11,679 bases of DNA from JBOHER01 sp050701115. GTDB lineage: Bacteria > Actinomycetota > Actinomycetes > Mycobacteriales > Pseudonocardiaceae. Position 1 is the first letter of the stretch, and every line of letters starts with the position of its first letter. The notes under the pieces are model-generated. The model was not told where the DNA came from, searched no databases, and worked only from the letters and a program-made list of their open reading frames with translations. Positions 6,912 through 11,679 of the stretch are shown here, piece after piece. A program made the position numbers and the translations under genes. The DNA is taken from the NCBI GenBank assembly GCA_050701115.1, contig JBOHER010000032.1:1-11679 (forward strand), read 5' to 3'.

Positions 6912-8048
6912 CTACTTGTCCGGCACCGTGATCTCACCGTCGATGATCTGCTGCTTATACGCGTCGACCGTGCCGGTGACGTCGTCGATCTTGCCGCCGG
7001 ACGTGGCGTATCCGACGCCGTCCACCTTCAGGTCGAACACCTCTGGCAGCCCGGACAAGTCGTCTTTGGCCACCGCCGTCAGAAAGTCCATCACCGCCAC
7101 GTCGACCCGCTTGAGCATGGACGAAATGATCACGTCCTGGTACTCGGCGACGGTCTTCTGGTGGTACTGATCGGAGTCCACACCGATCGCCAGGACGTCC
7201 GCGGCCTTGGCCGCGGCGAACACGCCCTTACCCGATGCGCCCGCCGCGTGGTAGACCACGTCGACGCCCTTGTCGTTGATCAGTCCCTTGGTCGCGACCT
7301 CGCCCTTGGGAGCGTCCTGGAAGCCGGTGATGTCGCCCGCCTCGGTGAGATAGGTCGACTCGACCGTGGCGTCCGGCGCGACCGCTGTGACGCCGGCCTC
7401 GAACCCGGCCTCGAACTTCTGGATCAGCGGGACGCGCACCCCACCCACGAAGCCGATATTGCAGCTCTTGCTCTTCAGCGCCGCGATCACGCCGACCAGG
7501 TAGGAGCCCTCATGCTCGGCGAAGGTGAGCAAGGTGACATTGTCGGACGGATCCTCGATGAAGCCGTCCACCACGGCGAACCTGACGTCCGGGAACTTCG
7601 GTGCGACCGCCGCCACCGCCTCGGAGTAGGCGAACCCGACGCCGATGATCACATTGCTGCCGCCGTCGGCGAGCTGGCGCAGCCGGGTCTGCTTGTCCGC
7701 CTCGCTCTCGTTCGCACCCGCGCTCAGTTCCTTGATGTCGGCGACCCCGAGCTGATCCTTGGCCAGGTCGATCCCGGCCGCCGCGGCGTCGTTGAACGAA
7801 GCGTCACCGCGCCCGCCGATGTCGTAGGCCAGACCGACATTGAGCTCGCTGCCGTCGACCTGTTCGCCTTCCCGGGCCTGGGTCGTCGTCGCTGCCGCGG
7901 CAGGCGGCGGCGCGACCGTCTCGCAGCCTTCCGCGTTGTCGTCCTGAGCACCCGTCCCACCTTGGCCGGAATCCTTGGCACAGGCGGCGAGGACCAACCC
8001 CAGCGCGAGCGCTCCGATAGCGAGCCGCATTCCACGTGTCCGACGCAC
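6912..8048 (-). CDS. BMP-family nucleoside-binding lipoprotein (transport receptor)
   Basis: Extracytoplasmic substrate-binding subunit of the ABC importer, anchored by lipid. From the GTG at 8048 it is 378 residues. The signal peptide has a basic start (MRRTRGMR), a hydrophobic core (9-20) and a lipobox ending LAAC with Cys23 as the lipidation site. Residues 24-68 are a flexible Gly/Asp then Ala/Pro/Thr linker. The BMP/PnrA-type fold runs about 70-375: DIGGRGDASFND (76-87) is the family ligand-binding signature, followed by VPLIQKFEAGFEAG (206-219), DVVYHAAGASGKG (263-275) and IGVDSDQ (288-294). GGGAG lies 7 nt before the GTG. The open frame continues upstream to 8306, but that Arg/Pro-rich stretch would bury the signal peptide, so it is excluded. 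The first gene of the operon, as usual for a receptor needed in excess. Purine or general nucleosides are the likely ligands. Confidence 0.92.
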   Translation of the reverse strand: MRRTRGMRLAIGALALGLVLAACAKDSGQGGTGAQDDNAEGCETVAPPPAAAATTTQAREGEQVDGSELNVGLAYDIGGRGDASFNDAAAAGIDLAKDQLGVADIKELSAGANESEADKQTRLRQLADGGSNVIIGVGFAYSEAVAAVAPKFPDVRFAVVDGFIEDPSDNVTLLTFAEHEGSYLVGVIAALKSKSCNIGFVGGVRVPLIQKFEAGFEAGVTAVAPDATVESTYLTEAGDITGFQDAPKGEVATKGLINDKGVDVVYHAAGASGKGVFAAAKAADVLAIGVDSDQYHQKTVAEYQDVIISSMLKRVDVAVMDFLTAVAKDDLSGLPEVFDLKVDGVGYATSGGKIDDVTGTVDAYKQQIIDGEITVPDK

Positions 8049-8055
8049 CGCGTAT

Positions 8056-8060
8056 CTCCC
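8056..8060 (-). promoter_or_regulatory. Ribosome binding site fixing the lipoprotein start
   Basis: GGGAG on the minus strand, 7 nt before the GTG at 8048. It places the signal peptide at the N-terminus and argues against the 86-residue upstream extension. An internal ATG at 8030, which also gives a workable signal peptide, has no comparable site. Confidence 0.6.
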
Positions 8061-8099
8061 TCCCCGCCCCGATCGGGGGCGGTACACCCGAGAACACCC

Positions 8100-8122
8100 G
8101 GCCCCCGTCGCTTCCCGGGGCC
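8100..8122 (-). promoter_or_regulatory. Stem-loop in the leader of the nucleoside transport operon
   Basis: On the minus-strand transcript GGCCCCG (8122-8116) can pair with CGGGGGCC (8107-8100) around an 8-nt loop, with one bulged G. It lies 52 nt or more upstream of the lipoprotein start. There is no U-tract, so it is not an obvious terminator or attenuator; no known riboswitch class was recognised. In such GC-rich DNA a stem of this size can occur by chance. Confidence 0.3.
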
Positions 8123-8483
8123 GGGCTTGACGGCCGAACGGTACCCGCGAATGCGACGGAGGACACGCTGGTCGCCCGGCTCGGGGAGGCCACGTAACCG
8201 AATCGTTGGTCCAGGACCGGTCGCGACGACCCGACGGCGACGGACGGTGAGCGATTCGACCGGTTTCGGTAGCACTCCGTCGCCGTGTCCTTGTCTGGTC
8301 GATCACACCCGGCAGGCCGACGTTGGGCCGCGCGAAACGGGCAGGTCTAGCATCCGTCTATCAAGGCCCACGTTGACTTTGGACCGGCATGCGCCGCCGT
8401 CCCAGATGGACGGACCCGGTGTGAACCCGCTGGTCCCCGGTCGGCCGGGCGACACCACCAGCGACGTTGGAGGCCGTTCACCG

Positions 8484-8918
8484 ATGTCCACCACGGCGAG
8501 TCCCATGGGGACGAGCGATCGGGCGGGTGCCTCACGCCGGAGCGGAACGCTCTACCTCGGCGACCCAGGCATGTGGTCCTGGGTCGCGCACCGCATCACC
8601 GGCGTGCTCACGTTCTTCTTCCTCTTTGTACACGTACTCGACACCGCGTTGGTGCGGGTTTCGCCGAGTACCTACAACGAGGTCATCGAGACCTACAAGT
8701 CCCCGCTGGTGAACCTCCTCGAGGTCGGACTGGTCGGCGCCGTGCTCTACCACGCGCTCAACGGCATCCGGGTCGTGCTGGTCGACTTCTGGTCCAAGGG
8801 ACCGCGCTACCAGCGTCAGATGCTCTGGACGCTCCTGGGGGTCTGGGTAGTCGTGATGATCCCGGGCACCTACTACATGCTCGAGCGCGCCGTCAGCACG
8901 ATGTTCGGGGGTAACTGA
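8484..8918 (+). CDS. sdhC: Succinate dehydrogenase cytochrome b-type membrane subunit SdhC
   Basis: One of two membrane anchors of complex II, helping to bind quinone and heme b. From the ATG at 8484 it has 144 residues; GGAGG (8469-8473) lies 10 nt upstream, and an in-frame ATG at 8505 is a weaker alternative. Residues 1-22 are polar and disordered. The SdhC signature WVAHRITGVLTFFFLF spans 33-48. Three transmembrane helices lie at about 34-53, 77-100 and 112-132. His50 in helix 1 and His90 in helix 2 (LYHALNGIR) sit where heme ligands are expected. There is no Cys. This is the first gene of sdhCDAB: sdhD follows after 2 nt. The divergent partner is the nucleoside transport operon. Confidence 0.94.
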   Translation: MSTTASPMGTSDRAGASRRSGTLYLGDPGMWSWVAHRITGVLTFFFLFVHVLDTALVRVSPSTYNEVIETYKSPLVNLLEVGLVGAVLYHALNGIRVVLVDFWSKGPRYQRQMLWTLLGVWVVVMIPGTYYMLERAVSTMFGGN

Positions 8919-8920
8919 TC

Positions 8921-9340
8921 ATGTCGAGCGAAACCCTCGCACTGGCCACGCCGCGCTCCCCGCGCAGGCCCGCCGCCCGGCGCAGCAACTTCGAGCTCTA
9001 CAGCTGGCTGTTCATGCGCCTGTCCGGACTCGCGCTGGTCATCCTGGTGCTCGGGCACCTGTTCATCATGAACATCCTCGACGGCGGAGTGCACCGGATC
9101 AACTGGGGCTTCGTCGCAGGCCGCTGGGCGTCGCCGTTCTGGCAGCTCTGGGACCTGTCCATGCTGTGGCTGGCTCAGCTGCACGGCGGCAACGGACTGC
9201 GCACGATCATCGACGACTACGCCCGCAAGGACACCACGCGGTTCTGGCTGAAGATGGTGCTGTACACCTCGATGCTGCTCATCCTGGCCGTGGGCACGTT
9301 GGTGATCTTCACCTTCGACCCGAACATGCCCGCCGACTGA
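8921..9340 (+). CDS. sdhD: Succinate dehydrogenase hydrophobic membrane anchor SdhD
   Basis: Second membrane anchor of complex II, 139 residues. A basic, Pro-rich N-terminus (11-21) precedes three transmembrane helices at about 28-52, 73-90 and 110-131. RLSGLALVILVLGH (33-46) is the anchor-family motif of helix 1, ending in His46; LAQLHGGNGLRTIIDDY (84-100) is the conserved end of helix 2, with His88 and the quinone-site-type Asp/Tyr pair. His46 and His88 are candidate heme ligands, complementing His50 and His90 of SdhC. There is no Cys. The ATG follows the sdhC stop by 2 nt, and the GGGGG run in the last sdhC codons may serve as its ribosome binding site. sdhA follows after 15 nt. Confidence 0.93.
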   Translation: MSSETLALATPRSPRRPAARRSNFELYSWLFMRLSGLALVILVLGHLFIMNILDGGVHRINWGFVAGRWASPFWQLWDLSMLWLAQLHGGNGLRTIIDDYARKDTTRFWLKMVLYTSMLLILAVGTLVIFTFDPNMPAD

Positions 9341-9355
9341 TCACTGGAGTCCATC

Positions 9356-11158
9356 ATGCAGTTCCACAAGTACGACGTGGTGATCGTGGGGGCGGGTGGT
9401 GCGGGCATGCGCGCGGCCATCGCAGCCAGTGCAGAGGCAGGCGCGAAAAGCCCCCGCACCGCGGTGCTCACCAAGCTCTACCCGACGCGATCCCACACCG
9501 GAGCGGCCCAGGGCGGCATGTGTGCCGCGCTGGCCAACGTCGAGGAAGACAACTGGGAATGGCACACCTTCGACACCGTCAAGGGTGGTGACTACCTGAC
9601 CGACCAGGACGCCGCCGAGATCATGGCCAAGGAGGCCATCGACGCGGTGCTCGACCTGGAGAAGATGGGCCTGCCGTTCAACCGGACACCCGAGGGCAAG
9701 ATCGACCAGCGTCGGTTCGGCGGGCACACCCGCGACCACGGCAAGGCCGCGGTGCGGCGGGCCTGCTATGCCGCGGACCGCACCGGTCACATGATCCTTC
9801 AGACGCTGTACCAGAACTGCGTCAAGCACGGCATCGAGTTCTTCAACGAGTTCTACGTGCTGGACATCGCCCTGAGCGAAACGGAGAACGGCCCGGTCGC
9901 CACCGGCGCGATCGCCTACGAACTGGCCACCGGCGAGATCCACGTGTTCCAGGCCAAGTCGATCGTGTTCGCCACCGGCGGTTTCGGCAAGGTCTTCAAG
10001 ACCACGTCGAACGCGCACACCCTGACCGGCGACGGTATGGGCATCTACTTCCGCAAGGGCCTGCCGCTTGAGGACATGGAGTTCTACCAGTTCCACCCGA
10101 CCGGCCTGGCGGGCCTGGGCATCCTGCTCACCGAGGGTGCCCGCGGTGAAGGCGCCATCCTGCGCAACGTCGACGGCGAGCGGTTCATGGAGCGCTATGC
10201 CCCGACCATCAAGGACCTCGCGCCGCGCGACATCGTGGCCAGGTCGATGGTGCTCGAGGTGCTCGAAGGCCGTGGCGCGGGACCGAACAAGGACTACGTG
10301 CTGCTGGACTGCACTCACCTCGGTGCCGAGGTGCTCGAGTCCAAGCTGCCGGACATCACCGAGTTCGCCCGCACCTACCTGGGCATCGACCCGGTGACCG
10401 AGCCGGTGCCGGTGTATCCGACCGCGCACTACGCGATGGGAGGCATCCCCACCAACGTGCGCGGCGAGGCGCTGCGGGACAACGACAACGTCATCCCCGG
10501 CCTGTATGCCGCAGGCGAGGTGGCCTGCGTCTCGGTGCACGGCTCCAACCGCCTTGGCACCAACTCGCTGCTGGACATCAACGTCTTCGGCAAGCGGGCG
10601 GGCATCGCCGCCGCCGAGTACGCGGCGCAGGTCGACCACGTCGACCTGCCGGATGACCCCGCCACGCTGGTCTCCGGAATGGTCGAGCGGCTGCACGCCG
10701 CCACCGGCGGCGAGCGGGTGGCCGACATCCGCACCGCGCTGCAGCAGACGATGGACGCCAACGCGGCGGTGTACCGCACCGAGGACACCCTCAAGCAGGC
10801 GCTGACGGACGTGCAGGCGCTCAAGGAGCGCTACCGCAGGGTGGCCATCCAGGACAAAGGCAAGCGGTACAACACCGACCTGCTCGAAGCCATCGAGTTG
10901 GGCTTCCTGCTCGACCTGGCCGAAGCCCTTGTCACCACCGCGCTGGCCCGCAAGGAGTCCCGCGGCGGCCACGCTCGCGAGGACTACCCGAACCGCGACG
11001 ACGTGAACTTCATGCGGCACTCGATGTGCTACAAGGTCCTGCCCGAGCACGATGACCCCGACGCACCGCTGGGCCTGACCGGTTTCCTTTCCGACCTCCG
11101 GCTGGATTACAAGCCCGTTGTGTTCACCCGGTACGAGCCGATGGAGCGCAAGTACTGA
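9356..11158 (+). CDS. sdhA: Succinate dehydrogenase flavoprotein subunit SdhA
   Basis: Catalytic subunit oxidising succinate to fumarate on the cytoplasmic face, passing electrons from FAD to the SdhB iron-sulfur centres. It has 600 residues, the normal length. The FAD-binding Rossmann motif is VVIVGAGGAGMRAA (8-21). His47 in RSHTGAAQGG is the residue expected to bind FAD covalently. Substrate and catalytic residues are in place: His247 (HPTG), Arg291 (APRDI, the proton-transfer Arg), His358 (TAHYAMGG) and Arg399 (GSNRLGTNSLLD). The capping domain and C-terminal helical domain are intact through the stop. GGAG at 9346-9349 is 6 nt before the ATG. The soluble-type fumarate reductases are an alternative for the fold, but the adjacent anchors and sdhB make SdhA secure. 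Confidence 0.98.
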   Translation: MQFHKYDVVIVGAGGAGMRAAIAASAEAGAKSPRTAVLTKLYPTRSHTGAAQGGMCAALANVEEDNWEWHTFDTVKGGDYLTDQDAAEIMAKEAIDAVLDLEKMGLPFNRTPEGKIDQRRFGGHTRDHGKAAVRRACYAADRTGHMILQTLYQNCVKHGIEFFNEFYVLDIALSETENGPVATGAIAYELATGEIHVFQAKSIVFATGGFGKVFKTTSNAHTLTGDGMGIYFRKGLPLEDMEFYQFHPTGLAGLGILLTEGARGEGAILRNVDGERFMERYAPTIKDLAPRDIVARSMVLEVLEGRGAGPNKDYVLLDCTHLGAEVLESKLPDITEFARTYLGIDPVTEPVPVYPTAHYAMGGIPTNVRGEALRDNDNVIPGLYAAGEVACVSVHGSNRLGTNSLLDINVFGKRAGIAAAEYAAQVDHVDLPDDPATLVSGMVERLHAATGGERVADIRTALQQTMDANAAVYRTEDTLKQALTDVQALKERYRRVAIQDKGKRYNTDLLEAIELGFLLDLAEALVTTALARKESRGGHAREDYPNRDDVNFMRHSMCYKVLPEHDDPDAPLGLTGFLSDLRLDYKPVVFTRYEPMERKY

Positions 11159-11159
11159 T

Positions 11160-11679
11160 ATGACCGCTACCGCCGAACCCACCACGCACGACACCTCGGA
11201 GATCCCGGCGCCGGAAGGCTCGGTCACCGTCACGGTGAAGATCCTCCGGTTCAACCCGGAGATCGACTCGGATCCGCACTGGGAGTCCTACGACGTACCG
11301 GCGCTGCCCACCGACCGCGTGCTGAACTTGCTGATCAACATCAAGAGCTACGTGGACGGCACGCTCGCGTTCCGCCGCTCCTGCGCGCACGGCATCTGCG
11401 GCTCCGACGCGATGCAGATCAACGGGATCAACCGCTTGGCATGCAAGGTGCTGATCAAGGACCTGCTGGCGAAACGGGGGGCGGGAAAGGCAGAGCGCAA
11501 GCCGACCACCATCAGCATCGCGCCGATCAAGGGCCTGCCGGTGATGAAGGACCTCTATGTCGACATGGAGCCCTTCTTCGAGGCCTTCCGCGCGGTCAAG
11601 CCGTACCTGATCACCTACGGCAACGAGCCGACCAAGGAGCGCATCCAGTCGGCGGCCGACCGGGAGCGGTTCGACGACA
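11160..11679 (+). CDS. sdhB: Succinate dehydrogenase iron-sulfur subunit SdhB (partial, cut by window end)
   Basis: Iron-sulfur subunit carrying electrons from SdhA to the membrane quinone site. The ATG at 11160 is one base after the sdhA stop; the nearest ribosome binding site (GGAG, 11143-11146) is 13 nt away, so coupling to sdhA is likely. The frame is open to the last base (173 complete codons). After a polar N-terminus (1-20) comes the plant-type ferredoxin domain. The [2Fe-2S] ligands are Cys75, Cys80, Asp83 and Cys95 (SCAHGICGSD then RLAC); the Asp in the third position is also normal in E. coli SdhB. PIKGLPVMKDLYVDMEPFF (131-149) is the family linker. The C-terminal domain with the [4Fe-4S] and [3Fe-4S] ligands lies beyond the window and cannot be judged. 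Confidence 0.96.
   Translation, partial: MTATAEPTTHDTSEIPAPEGSVTVTVKILRFNPEIDSDPHWESYDVPALPTDRVLNLLINIKSYVDGTLAFRRSCAHGICGSDAMQINGINRLACKVLIKDLLAKRGAGKAERKPTTISIAPIKGLPVMKDLYVDMEPFFEAFRAVKPYLITYGNEPTKERIQSAADRERFDD

Larger units (their letters stand above)
8049..8483. promoter_or_regulatory. Divergent control region between the nucleoside operon and sdhCDAB
   Basis: There is no supportable gene in these 435 bp; long open frames crossing it are extensions of neighbouring genes. It must carry leaders and probably promoters for both operons. Structures seen: a 12-bp perfect palindrome CCCCGATCGGGG at 8067-8078, just before the lipoprotein ribosome binding site; an inverted repeat at 8100-8122 (7-bp stem with one bulged base, 8-nt loop); GGTCC-A-GGACC at 8208-8218 overlapping GACCGGTC at 8215-8222; and a CRP-like TGTCT-N6-TCACA at 8292-8307. 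A possible sdh -10 is TAGCAT at 8348-8353, with TTGGGC 19 nt upstream; this is weak. No Rex-type TTGTGA-N8-TCACAA site and no clear minus-strand promoter were found. Confidence 0.5.

Noticed and set aside
5143..7170. 675-codon plus-strand open frame opposite the ATPase and permease genes
   Set aside because: Shadow frame rich in Arg, Gly and His; the minus strand carries complete ABC ATPase motifs throughout.
8049..8306. 86-residue N-terminal extension of the BMP lipoprotein frame
   Set aside because: It is Arg/Pro-rich, low in typical protein composition, and would place the signal peptide and lipobox internally; GGGAG before the GTG at 8048 marks the real start.
8373..8378. TTGACT as an sdh -35 element
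   Set aside because: No TA-rich -10 follows at 16-19 nt; the downstream bases are entirely GC-rich.
7161..8483. Long upstream continuation of the sdhC frame
   Set aside because: It runs antisense to the lipoprotein gene and through the intergenic region; SdhC homology and the GGAGG site set the start at 8484.
9341..11254. 637-codon minus-strand open frame opposite sdhA
   Set aside because: It is an antisense shadow of sdhA produced by the G/C-biased third codon positions; it lacks any recognisable domain, and sdhA is unambiguous.

Overview
The window is high-GC DNA with strong G/C bias at third codon positions, frequent GTG starts and tightly packed genes, as in actinobacteria. Gene content and order resemble the actinobacterial cdd-deoA / sdhCDAB neighbourhood (in Mycobacterium tuberculosis: add, deoA, cdd, then sdhC-sdhD-sdhA-sdhB). 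The protein sequences and a short palindromic repeat encoding GPFSA-type peptides make a Pseudonocardiaceae member (Amycolatopsis-like) my best guess. That assignment is inference; no search was run.

Layout. (1) 105-1220, plus strand: a coiled-coil protein of unknown function with heptad and six consecutive 11-residue repeats and a basic C-terminal tail. (2) 8048 down to 1232, minus strand: a six-gene nucleoside uptake and salvage operon in transcription order: a BMP-family binding lipoprotein, a double-domain ABC ATPase, two permeases, cytidine deaminase (cdd) and thymidine phosphorylase (deoA). Junctions are very tight: a 2-nt gap, three successive 4-nt GTGA overlaps, then an 8-nt gap before deoA. 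The coiled-coil gene and deoA converge with 11 bp between their stops. (3) 8049-8483: a 435-bp divergent intergenic region that must hold control elements for both flanking operons. (4) 8484-11679, plus strand: sdhC-sdhD-sdhA-sdhB, encoding succinate dehydrogenase (complex II); sdhB is cut by the window end.

How it works together. The lipoprotein captures nucleosides outside the membrane, the ATPase and permeases import them, Cdd deaminates (deoxy)cytidine to (deoxy)uridine, and DeoA phosphorolyses thymidine/deoxyuridine to base plus deoxyribose-1-phosphate. Downstream carbon can reach the TCA cycle, where the divergent sdh operon oxidises succinate and reduces quinone.

The most unusual feature is a three-unit, 30-bp-period palindromic repeat (2496-2585) straddling the cdd stop and deoA start. 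Two units form a 23-bp hairpin in the cdd-deoA mRNA and are translated in frame as an extra N-terminal stretch of DeoA. Otherwise the region is orderly core metabolism; I see no transposase, phage gene, CRISPR array, tRNA or rRNA.
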